Assembly (NCBI GenBank): GCA_046302135.1
Contig: JBKCIQ010000116.1
Coordinates: 1-22,050, forward strand
Origin: AM-1111 sp046302135
GTDB lineage: Bacteria; Bacteroidota; Bacteroidia; B-17B0; Aurantibacillaceae
Direction of reading: 5' to 3'
Length of the DNA stretch: 22,050 nt
Positions 8,175 through 15,653 of the stretch are shown in pieces (the stretch's first letter is position 1; each line of letters opens with the position of its first letter). The notes under the pieces were generated by a model, which searched no databases, had not been told where the DNA came from, and saw only the letters and a list, made by a program, of their open reading frames with translations. A program made the position numbers and the translations under genes.

Positions 8175-10037
8175 CTAAACAATTACCAAAGGAATATTTA
8201 TTTGATGACGCACCCGTTCAACGGTAGTACCAAAAATTAAATCTTTGAATCTATGATGGCCATGACTTCCCATGATTAATAGTTCTGCACCCGAATCTTT
8301 CACCATTATTGGTATTGATTTTTTTGGGTTTCCAAAGCCCAATTTACCACTCACTTTATATCCATTTTCATTCAATTGTGAGATGTATTGATTGAGCTGT
8401 AGCCTGTCACTTTCAGTCTCATGATCCATGGCTTCATTACCTGAAAAAAAAGCACCCGCTGTTTCAACCACATGAAGCAAAACATATTCAGAATTTTTCC
8501 CGCCTAAAAAAAGTGCTTTGGAAATCGCTTTTTCATCACTGTTACTGAAGTCAACAGCAATCAAAATTCTTTTTGGTGAGTCAGGTAGGTTTATATTGAG
8601 ACTACCGCTCGCAATATGATGACTCAATTCCCTTCGATCATCACCACGCTTAAACAGAGGAAGTAAGATGATATATAAAAGTATTATAAAACTAAAGGTA
8701 AGAAATGGAAGAATTAGAAATATTAACCAATACCTTAAATTTGGATTTTGAAGTCCATCGATAGCTGAATTAACCAAATAATTTAAATTCAAACCAATAA
8801 TAATAAAAGAAGAAACCCATGAAAAAAGTTTTGACCAAAAACCAATGGCAAATTCTCCCATTATTTTTTTGTTACTCACAAACTGAATCAAAGGCACCAC
8901 TGCAAAACCTAATTGCAGACTCAACACTACCTGAGAAAAAACCAGGAGATCTATGGTTTTTTCCTCACCATAAAAAATAATTACCAATGTTGCAGGCACA
9001 ATCGCCAAAACACGCGTTATCATTCTTCTCAACCATGGCTGAATTCTAAGATTTAAATATCCTTCCATCACAATTTGTCCGGCCAAAGTACCTGTCAATG
9101 TTGAACTTTGCCCGGATGCAATCAATGCAACAGCAAATAAAATTGGGGCTGCAACTGTACCCAACAAAGGTGCCAGAAGTTGATGTGCTTGCTTAATGTC
9201 TTCTACATTTCTGTAACCATTATTATAAAAGGCAGAAGCGGAAAGTATCAAAATTGCGGCATTAACAAACAAAGCTGCGTTTAAAGCAATTGAAGAATCA
9301 ATGAAATTAAAGCGGATAGCCTTCTTTATTCCATCTCTGGTTCTATTAAATTTCCTTGTTTGAACTAAAGATGAATGCAAATAAAGATTATGAGGCATCA
9401 CTGTAGCACCAATTATTCCTACAGCAATCATTAAAGCTTCATTACTCTTTAAACTTGGAACTAAACCTGTTAAAATACCAGTAAGCGAAGGCTTGGCAAA
9501 AAACATCTGGGCAAGAAAAGACAAACCAATTAGGGAAACAAGGAAAATAATAAAGGCTTCAAGTTTTTTAATTCCATAATTCAATAAAAACAAAAGCAAA
9601 AAAGTATCCAGAACTGTAATGCAAATTCCAATTATTAAAGGTATATCAAACAGAAGCTGAAGTCCAATAGCCATTCCAACAACCTCGGCAAGATCACACG
9701 CCGCGATAGCAATTTCAGCGAGAAAATAAAGAAATAAATTAATGAATTTCGGATAGTTTTCTCTAGATGCCTGGGCTAAATCTTTTCCTGAAACGATTCC
9801 TAATCTTGAACAATGACTTTGAAGTAATAAAGCAATAAGATTACTCATCAACAATACCCACAACAATGAATATCCAAATTTACTTCCTCCTGCAATGTCT
9901 GTTGCCCAATTACCCGGATCCATGTAACCAACACTCACCATATAAGCGGGTCCTGCAAAAGCAAAAAATCTTTTCCAGCCACCGCCAACCCGCTCTGTAT
10001 TTACGCTTTCGTTTACTTCTTCGAGCGATTTACTCAT
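8175..10037 (-). CDS. mntH: Nramp-family Mn2+/Fe2+ transporter fused to a universal stress protein domain, 620 aa
   Basis: Residues about 20-462 form the Nramp proton-coupled divalent-metal transporter with about eleven membrane segments. The metal-binding motifs are intact: DPGN at 40-43 in TM1 and the ATVMPHN stretch at 211-217 in TM6. The TM6 Met (M214) is the mark of a transition-metal rather than Mg2+ or Al3+ transporter. A charged linker (about 463-488) joins a cytoplasmic UspA domain at 489-620. That domain keeps the ATP-binding pattern G-2x-G-9x-G-(S/T) as G590, G593, G603, T604. The fusion suggests that a nucleotide-binding or stress-signal module regulates uptake, which is inference. 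The gene has its own promoter and a DtxR/MntR-like palindrome upstream, so repression when metal is plentiful is likely. Specificity (Mn versus Fe) cannot be told from sequence. Confidence 0.93.
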   Translation of the reverse strand: MSKSLEEVNESVNTERVGGGWKRFFAFAGPAYMVSVGYMDPGNWATDIAGGSKFGYSLLWVLLMSNLIALLLQSHCSRLGIVSGKDLAQASRENYPKFINLFLYFLAEIAIAACDLAEVVGMAIGLQLLFDIPLIIGICITVLDTFLLLFLLNYGIKKLEAFIIFLVSLIGLSFLAQMFFAKPSLTGILTGLVPSLKSNEALMIAVGIIGATVMPHNLYLHSSLVQTRKFNRTRDGIKKAIRFNFIDSSIALNAALFVNAAILILSASAFYNNGYRNVEDIKQAHQLLAPLLGTVAAPILFAVALIASGQSSTLTGTLAGQIVMEGYLNLRIQPWLRRMITRVLAIVPATLVIIFYGEEKTIDLLVFSQVVLSLQLGFAVVPLIQFVSNKKIMGEFAIGFWSKLFSWVSSFIIIGLNLNYLVNSAIDGLQNPNLRYWLIFLILPFLTFSFIILLYIILLPLFKRGDDRRELSHHIASGSLNINLPDSPKRILIAVDFSNSDEKAISKALFLGGKNSEYVLLHVVETAGAFFSGNEAMDHETESDRLQLNQYISQLNENGYKVSGKLGFGNPKKSIPIMVKDSGAELLIMGSHGHHRFKDLIFGTTVERVRHQINIPLVIV

Positions 10038-10059
10038 AATAAAAAATAATTATGCTAAT

Positions 10060-10067
10060 CAAATTTA
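10060..10067 (-). promoter_or_regulatory. -7 element of the mntH-like gene
   Basis: The minus strand reads TAAATTTG, an exact TAnnTTTG match, 22 bases before the ATG at 10037. The palindrome at 10070-10089 begins two bases upstream of it, between the -7 and -33 regions. Confidence 0.55.
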
Positions 10068-10069
10068 AT

Positions 10070-10089
10070 AAATTAGGATGACCTAATTT
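10070..10089. promoter_or_regulatory. Palindromic DtxR/MntR-like operator over the mntH promoter
   Basis: The + strand reads AAATTAGGATGACCTAATTT: perfect 8-bp arms (AAATTAGG and CCTAATTT) around a 4-base centre. On the minus strand its core TTAGGTCATCCTAA matches the central DtxR/IdeR-type core TTAGGTTAGCCTAA at 12 of 14 positions. It sits between the -7 element and the expected -33 position of the Nramp gene, where a bound repressor would block RNA polymerase. No dtxR/mntR gene is in the window. Confidence 0.6.
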
Positions 10090-10111
10090 TTATTAAAAGA
10101 GAAATATTTTT

Positions 10112-10858
10112 TTAATAAGATTTAAATATTTTTTTACCCATGTAAATACTTGCGACACCAAAAGTAAGTCGCGTTTGGGTAACCTCCTCATAACCACAAG
10201 CACGTAAGTGTTGCAGAAATTTCTCACCATGTGGAAAAGCATTTACTGAGGCAGGAAGGTATGAATAGGCAGAAGTATCTTTTGAAATAATTCTGCCAAC
10301 AACGGGGAGCACAAATCGAAAATACAAGCCATAAAAAGGCTTGAACCAACCTTCGGGTTTACTGAATTCAAGAATGATTACCTTCCCTTCGGGTTTTAAA
10401 ACGCGAAACATTTCTCTTAGGCCTGAATCAAGATTCTGAAAATTTCGTACACCGAAAGCTATGGTAATTGCATCAAATGATGATGTCTGAAAAGGAAGAT
10501 TCTCTGCATCCGCCTTTATGAAACTGATTTTCTTATCTATACCTAAATTCGAAACTTTTTTTCTTCCGAATTCCATCATACCCTCAGATATATCAGCTCC
10601 AATAATTTTATCAGGATTAGCACGAAGTGAAGCAATTGCAAAATCACCGGTTCCGGTGGCAAGATCAAGTATGGATTTTGGATTTAACTTAACCAATTCA
10701 TCAACCGCCTTTTTTCTCCAACTACGATGAATGCCTAATGATAAAATCTGATTTAAGCGATCATACTTTGGAGCAATGTTATCGAACATAGACTCAACTT
10801 GAACCTTCTTTTCCCGATCATCCTGATACTGAGTTACTACTGAGTCTGCTTTTGCCAA
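10112..10858 (-). CDS. menG: Demethylmenaquinone methyltransferase, 248 aa
   Basis: SAM-dependent C-methylation of demethylmenaquinone to menaquinone, the last step of menaquinone synthesis, at the cytoplasmic face of the membrane. The UbiE/MenG family is clear: MFDNIAPKYDRLNQILSLG at 24-42, SAM motif I ILDLATGTGDF at 63-73, AFGVRNFQNLD at 134-144, and REMFRVLKPEGKVIILEFS at 148-166. A ubiquinone function (ubiE) is unlikely because Bacteroidota use menaquinone. It begins 15 bases after the rfaE1 stop on the same strand, so the two are probably co-transcribed. The mntH-like gene downstream has its own promoter. Length is normal for the family. Confidence 0.94.
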   Translation of the reverse strand: MAKADSVVTQYQDDREKKVQVESMFDNIAPKYDRLNQILSLGIHRSWRKKAVDELVKLNPKSILDLATGTGDFAIASLRANPDKIIGADISEGMMEFGRKKVSNLGIDKKISFIKADAENLPFQTSSFDAITIAFGVRNFQNLDSGLREMFRVLKPEGKVIILEFSKPEGWFKPFYGLYFRFVLPVVGRIISKDTSAYSYLPASVNAFPHGEKFLQHLRACGYEEVTQTRLTFGVASIYMGKKIFKSY

Positions 10859-10873
10859 ATTAATCTTATGAAA

Positions 10874-11893
10874 TTATTTTTTTACAAATTCAAGTTTCAA
10901 TGCTTCCTGAAACAATCTATCCTTTTCTACAGGAACAACACCGATTTGCTCACACACTAAGCCTCCGGCAAGATTTGCAAGTGCTGCCGTAACAACCGGA
11001 TGTAACTCTAATGCTCTACAAAGTGATGCCACACTTATTACAGTATCACCAGCCCCTGACACATCTGAAATATTTCTAATATGAGCCGGGAGATGCTCTT
11101 TTACTTTTCTGGAATTTGTCAATATTCCCCTCTCAGAAAGTGTTACGATAGCGGTTTCAAATTTCTGTTTAACACGAAAACTACTGATAGCCCTTTGAAT
11201 TTCTGATACATTTTCCATATCAAAATCCATCTTTAAACCTTCACGTAACTCTTTAAGGTTTGGTTTGAATAAGGTAACTCCTTTGTAAGCTGTAAAATTC
11301 TTCTTCTTCGGATCTACTGCTGTTGGAATACCTTTTGACCTTGCAAGCTCTACAACCTTCTGAATCAATTTTGGAGTAATCAATCCCTTATTGTAATCCT
11401 CAAAAATTATTACATCTATTTTATCGTGAGCAATAATGTATGAAATCAATTGTAATAAAGTTGCAGATTCGTTAGGATGAACATCTTCCTCAGTTTCTTC
11501 ATCTACCCGAATCATTTGTTGATTATTTCCTATAACACGAGTTTTAATGGTGGTTACTCTATCTCTCGATTTCAGAATACCTTTTTGACTTAATTTTTGG
11601 GAACGAAGCAAATCAAGGAACTGAGTCCCTTCATGATCAACTCCAATTACCGAACACAGAATTGGGTTTGCTCCCATTGCCTGAACATTGAGAGCTACGT
11701 TGGCAGCTCCTCCTAAACGCTTTTCTTTTTTATTTACAGCCAAAATAGGAACCGGTGCCTCTGGCGATATCCTTGAAACGTTTCCCCAGAGATAAGCATC
11801 CACCATAACGTCACCAATGATGAGAACATTTAATGAATTAAATGAATCAAATATTTTTACTAGCTGGTCTTTGCGAAGTGAGGGTTTTCTCAT
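10874..11893 (-). CDS. rfaE1: D-glycero-beta-D-manno-heptose-7-phosphate kinase (RfaE1/HldA-type), 339 aa
   Basis: A PfkB/ribokinase-family sugar kinase that phosphorylates C1 of heptose 7-phosphate on the route to ADP-heptose for lipopolysaccharide core. Visible marks are the N-terminal GDVMVDAYLWGNVSRISPEAPVP (27-49), the RfaE-typical RLGGAANVALNVQAMG (59-74), FEDYNKGL (164-171), and the ATP/anion-hole motif DVSGAGDT (277-284) with catalytic base D283. Only the kinase half is present. The nucleotidyltransferase domain found in E. coli HldE is missing, so a separate rfaE2/hldC would be needed. It is the first gene of a pair with menG. The assignment rests on the RfaE-specific N-terminal motif; another PfkB sugar kinase is less likely. 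Confidence 0.88.
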   Translation of the reverse strand: MRKPSLRKDQLVKIFDSFNSLNVLIIGDVMVDAYLWGNVSRISPEAPVPILAVNKKEKRLGGAANVALNVQAMGANPILCSVIGVDHEGTQFLDLLRSQKLSQKGILKSRDRVTTIKTRVIGNNQQMIRVDEETEEDVHPNESATLLQLISYIIAHDKIDVIIFEDYNKGLITPKLIQKVVELARSKGIPTAVDPKKKNFTAYKGVTLFKPNLKELREGLKMDFDMENVSEIQRAISSFRVKQKFETAIVTLSERGILTNSRKVKEHLPAHIRNISDVSGAGDTVISVASLCRALELHPVVTAALANLAGGLVCEQIGVVPVEKDRLFQEALKLEFVKK

Positions 11894-11924
11894 TGATAAA
11901 ATTTCGTTACGAATTTAGAAATAA

Positions 11925-11932
11925 TACTTTTG
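11925..11932 (+). promoter_or_regulatory. Candidate -7 element of the TPR gene
   Basis: TACTTTTG matches TAnnTTTG in the 103-base divergent gap between rfaE1 and the TPR gene, 64 bases before the GTG start. No good -33 TTG at normal spacing. Confidence 0.4.
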
Positions 11933-11996
11933 ATTTTTATACTGAAATTGAAAATTAAATTAATAAGGCTTGAAAAATCTTACGTAAATTTATGAG

Positions 11997-13772
11997 GTGA
12001 AACTCAAAATCATTGCTATTCTAATTTTCTTCGCCTTTTTTGTCTTTTCGCAATCTAAAAATTATGATCGTTTTGCTGATTCAATGGTGGCTGCCGGTCA
12101 ATCAGAAAAATTAATAGATTTCTTTCGTCAAGAAGACAAAAAAAAACCAAACAATGAAGATATTACAAGATGGCTTGGATACCTTCACCTCATAAAAAAC
12201 GATGCAGACAACACAATTAAATATTATCTAGCCGCTTTAAAAATAAACCCAAATTGCGGAATGTGCTATGTCAACCTTGCCAAAGCTTATTTGATAAAAA
12301 CCGACTATCAATCATCCTTACGTTTTTGCAACAAAGCCATAGAAATTGAACCGGAAAACTCGGTTTTTATTGGATTAAGAGGAGAAATAAAAGCAATGTC
12401 TGGTGATGGTCTTGGGGCAGGATTTGACTTTGACAAAGCAGTGCAGATGGATGACAAAAACTATGAAAATTTCCTGAGGCGCGGTTTGTTCGATTCGAAA
12501 AAGGGAATGTTTAGCTCTGCCTTAATGGATTTTACTAAAGCAACAGAACTTAATCCGGGATATTACCGTTGCTGGTTCGAAAAGGCCAGCATTGAATTCA
12601 ATCTACAACAATATCCGGAAGCATTGGAAGACATTAACAAAGCAATAGAATTGGATAGCATCAGGCCAGAATTATACACAGGACGCGCAGCTATTTATGC
12701 GGTAATTTCAGAACACAACCTTGCAATTGCAGATTATAGTAAATCTATTCAAATTGAACCTAAAAATTATTACGCCTATTATTACAGATCACTTGAAAAA
12801 TATGCTTTGGAGGATATGGATGCCGCTTGTATAGATATAAATGAAGCAATGTCCATAGCGGGTAATAAAGACACTTCATTTGTGAATCAGATAAAATATT
12901 CTGCAGATAATTTTTGTGACTCCACTCAGGCTGAATTCTATTATCAACGGGGAATAGCTTCATTCAATCTGAAAAATTACGAGCAGGCCTTAAAATTTTA
13001 TAATTCTGGATTGAAAAAATTCCCGGAACATACTTACCTGATTTCATTTAGAGGGAATGCATTTTTTGCATTGAAAAAATACAAAGATGCTATTGCGGAT
13101 TATGAAATGGCAGTTTCAAAAAAAGAGAACGTAAAAAGTGATCTTAATCCTCAAAAAAGAAAATTTTATGAAGAGAAAAATTACCTCGATAAATTTACTG
13201 ACGGTCTTATTTCATCTGATTTATATCTGATGTCAGCATCCTATTTCATTGTGGGTGATTTCGAGAAAGCAATGAACTCAATAATTGAAGCAATAAAAAT
13301 TGCACCCGAAGTAAATGACTTTGGCAAAGAAAATTATTTAAATCTCCGTGGATGCATTTACTTAATTTCCGGAAAAAACGAAGAAGCCATTAAAGATTTT
13401 AATCAATGTATCGAACTAAATCCGGACTTCGAGAATTCTTATGTAAATAAAGCGGTAGCAATTTTATGCAATGAAATAAAGCCTGAGTTGCAAACTGAAA
13501 TTGCCAGTGGAGGAGTTGATAAAGATGCTTTCAATCCAAGCTGGAAAATACCATACGAAAAAATAAAAAAGATTTCCAAGGAAAAAATAAAAGAAACACT
13601 TGAATACTGTGAAAAAGCAATTAAAATCAACCCCGTTTTTCCAATGGCTTATTACATCTCAGGTATGGTGAAAAAATTTAAAGGAGACTCGGAATATTGC
13701 AAAGATTTAATTCAAGCCCACAAAATGAAATACGAAGTTGAGATGAAATTAATCAACAAGTGCTTAAAATAA
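11997..13772 (+). CDS. Secreted tetratricopeptide-repeat protein, 591 aa
   Basis: A signal peptide or lipidless export signal is followed by TPR units over almost the whole length. Typical TPR helices are seen repeatedly: WLGYLHLIKNDADNTIKYYLAALKINP, MCYVNLAKAYLIKTDYQSSLRFCNKAIEIEP, DFTKATELNPGYYRCWFEKASIEF, DYSKSIQIEPKNYYAYYYRS, IKDFNQCIELNPDFENSYVNKAVAI. I count roughly eleven or twelve units, some degenerate. Such proteins act as protein-binding scaffolds, here probably in the periplasm or at the cell surface. The start is a GTG; the ATG just upstream (11992) is out of frame and ends at once in TGA. The protein ends 12 bases from the end of the convergent aminotransferase gene. No partner is indicated by the context. 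Confidence 0.88.
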   Translation: MKLKIIAILIFFAFFVFSQSKNYDRFADSMVAAGQSEKLIDFFRQEDKKKPNNEDITRWLGYLHLIKNDADNTIKYYLAALKINPNCGMCYVNLAKAYLIKTDYQSSLRFCNKAIEIEPENSVFIGLRGEIKAMSGDGLGAGFDFDKAVQMDDKNYENFLRRGLFDSKKGMFSSALMDFTKATELNPGYYRCWFEKASIEFNLQQYPEALEDINKAIELDSIRPELYTGRAAIYAVISEHNLAIADYSKSIQIEPKNYYAYYYRSLEKYALEDMDAACIDINEAMSIAGNKDTSFVNQIKYSADNFCDSTQAEFYYQRGIASFNLKNYEQALKFYNSGLKKFPEHTYLISFRGNAFFALKKYKDAIADYEMAVSKKENVKSDLNPQKRKFYEEKNYLDKFTDGLISSDLYLMSASYFIVGDFEKAMNSIIEAIKIAPEVNDFGKENYLNLRGCIYLISGKNEEAIKDFNQCIELNPDFENSYVNKAVAILCNEIKPELQTEIASGGVDKDAFNPSWKIPYEKIKKISKEKIKETLEYCEKAIKINPVFPMAYYISGMVKKFKGDSEYCKDLIQAHKMKYEVEMKLINKCLK

Positions 13773-13784
13773 GTAACGATAAAA

Positions 13785-14978
13785 TTATTTCAATTTTTCA
13801 ACAGAAGATTTAATCCTTCTTAATGCCTCTGTAAGTTTATCATCACTGGTTGCATACGAGAAACGTATGTAGTTGTCATCACCAAATGCAGCACCCGGAA
13901 CCAAAGCCACATGTGCATCTTCCAACAAGTAATTACATAAATCAGTTCCACTGTTAATAATAAATCCATTGTGAGATTTCCCAAAGCATTCACTCACCTC
14001 AGGAAAAACATAAAATGCTCCTTCCGGTAAATTTGCCTTAAATCCGGGAATCGATTTCATTCCTTCCAAAACCAAATCTCTTCTCCTGAGAAAAACATCT
14101 CTCATATAATATGTTTCGGCAGATGGTAATTCCATTGCCTTATGCATTGCTTTTTGGGTGATGGAACATGTTGCAGAGGTAAACTGACCTTGCATTTTAT
14201 CGCATGCCTGAGCTATCCATTTAGGACCGGCAAGAATTCCACCTCTCCAACCCGTCATCGCAAAACCCTTAGACACTCCGTTAATTGTAATGACTCTGTC
14301 TTTAATAAAATCAAATTGAGCCATACACTCATGACCGCCAACAAAATTGATGTGCTCATAAATTTCATCAGAAAGAATATATAGCTCATCATGTTTTGCC
14401 ACAACTTCTGCCAATGCTTGCAATTCCGATTTTGAATAAACACTACCGGTAGGATTACATGGAGTTGAAAAAATCAGCATTCTAGTTTTTGAGGTTATGG
14501 CCGATTCAAGTTGTTGAGGTGTGATTTTGAAATCTTGTTCAATGGTGGTCTTTACTGTTACCGGTACAGCTTCAGCAAGTTTTAATAACTCAATATAACT
14601 CACCCAAAATGGAGATGGAACGATAACTTCATCACCCGGATTTACAACTGCAAGAATTGCATTGGCAATACTTTGTTTAGCACCGGTACTCACCACAATA
14701 TTCTCAGGAGTGTACTCCAATCCGTTATCACGTCTAAATTTTTCACAAATCGCTTGTCTCAATTCTAGGTACCCACTAACATGAGTGTAGTAACTAAAGT
14801 TATCATCAATTGCTTTTTTCGCTGTATCTTTTATGATTTGAGGAGTTGGAAAATCGGGCTCACCTAAACTAAGACTAATGATGTCTACACCTTGTGCCTG
14901 CAATTCTCTGCTCTTTCGAGCCATTGCAATGGTTTGAGATTCACTCAATTGTTTGATCCTTTCAGATAAATGAGTCAT
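13785..14978 (-). CDS. Pyridoxal-phosphate aminotransferase, aspartate aminotransferase type, 397 aa
   Basis: Fold-type I aminotransferase (class I/II, AAT Ib-like) that moves an amino group between an amino acid, most likely aspartate, and 2-oxoglutarate. Visible residues: SLSLGEPDFPTP (35-46), STGAKQSIANA (97-107), CNPTGSVY (174-181), SDEIYEHI (203-210), the PLP Schiff-base lysine K237 in NGVSKGFAMTGWRGG, and the C-terminal substrate arginine in YIRFSYATSD. The start is set at the ATG at 14978 (MTHLSERIKQL), which matches family N-termini. An in-frame TTG at 15023 would add 15 non-family residues. It is divergent from the methylmalonyl-CoA mutase operon. The exact substrate (aspartate, prephenate or another) cannot be settled from sequence, so I give no symbol. 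Confidence 0.92.
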   Translation of the reverse strand: MTHLSERIKQLSESQTIAMARKSRELQAQGVDIISLSLGEPDFPTPQIIKDTAKKAIDDNFSYYTHVSGYLELRQAICEKFRRDNGLEYTPENIVVSTGAKQSIANAILAVVNPGDEVIVPSPFWVSYIELLKLAEAVPVTVKTTIEQDFKITPQQLESAITSKTRMLIFSTPCNPTGSVYSKSELQALAEVVAKHDELYILSDEIYEHINFVGGHECMAQFDFIKDRVITINGVSKGFAMTGWRGGILAGPKWIAQACDKMQGQFTSATCSITQKAMHKAMELPSAETYYMRDVFLRRRDLVLEGMKSIPGFKANLPEGAFYVFPEVSECFGKSHNGFIINSGTDLCNYLLEDAHVALVPGAAFGDDNYIRFSYATSDDKLTEALRRIKSSVEKLK

Positions 14979-15095
14979 ATAAGGATTTACTTGTTTGGTG
15001 TGAATTTCGATATTTATTATCAATTATTGAAATAAATATGAGGCAAATTATCAAAATAGCATGGAATAAAATTTTTAGCTGTGAAACCGCTTGAT

Positions 15096-15103
15096 TATCT
15101 TTA
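15096..15103 (+). promoter_or_regulatory. Candidate -7 element of the mutAB operon
   Basis: TATCTTTA differs by one base from TAnnTTTG and lies 20 bases before the ATG at 15124 of the first operon gene. The 145-base divergent gap is too short for a full cobalamin riboswitch with its expression platform, and I see no B12-box-like sequence. Confidence 0.4.
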
Positions 15104-15123
15104 CAACATATAAAAAAATTGAA

Positions 15124-15645
15124 ATGGACTCATTCTGGGAACTTTTAAAAATTCTCTTGCCATCTACGGCAGTTTTACTTTGTGCTTATTTTTTAGTTAA
15201 AAAATTTCTCGATAGTGAAACTAAAAAACGTGAATTGGAAATAAGAAAAAATACAAGCCATCAAACGATTCCAATTAGATTGCAGGCATTTGAGAGGATA
15301 TTGATTTTTCTAGAAAGAATTCATCCTGTTCAACTTGCAATAAGATTAAATCAAGCCGGTATTTCAACTGAACAATTACATAGAGAAATGTTGAAATCAA
15401 TTAAAAGTGAGTATGAACATAACATTTCCCAGCAATTGTATGTTGGTTCCGATACTTGGGACTTTATTAAAACTGCAAAAGAAGAGACAATCAAAATCAT
15501 CAACCTATCTTACCAAAAGGTAAATCCTGAAACAAGAGGAGGTGAATTGGCTCAGGTAATCATACAGTTGACTGGCAATGTTGACAAACTACCTAGCCAA
15601 ATTGCAATTGAAATGGTTAAAAAAGAGGCCCTAAAAATTTTCTGA
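15124..15645 (+). CDS. One-TM protein of unknown function upstream of mutA, 173 aa
   Basis: The N-terminus has one membrane segment (about 6-25, LLKILLPSTAVLLCAYFLVK), followed by a cytoplasmic-looking, charged, mostly helical domain. Notable stretches are IPIRLQAFERILIFLERIHPVQLAIRLNQAG (49-79) and a C-terminal PETRGGELAQVIIQL. I recognise it only as a type of uncharacterised protein seen in Bacteroidota. The ATG at 15124 is preferred over an in-frame TTG at 15091 that would add eleven residues. The gene ends 8 bases before mutA and is probably translated from the same mRNA, so a link with methylmalonyl-CoA metabolism is possible but unproven. Confidence 0.85.
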   Translation: MDSFWELLKILLPSTAVLLCAYFLVKKFLDSETKKRELEIRKNTSHQTIPIRLQAFERILIFLERIHPVQLAIRLNQAGISTEQLHREMLKSIKSEYEHNISQQLYVGSDTWDFIKTAKEETIKIINLSYQKVNPETRGGELAQVIIQLTGNVDKLPSQIAIEMVKKEALKIF

Positions 15646-15653
15646 TTATTTCA

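Noticed and set aside
14979..15023. Longer N-terminus for the aminotransferase from a TTG at 15023
   Set aside because: The added residues do not look like the family, and the ATG at 14978 starts with the usual LSERI..L..S sequence.
14979..15123. Cobalamin riboswitch ahead of the mutAB operon
   Set aside because: The gap is 145 bases and shared with the divergent promoter; no B12-box-like sequence or GC-rich stems are visible.
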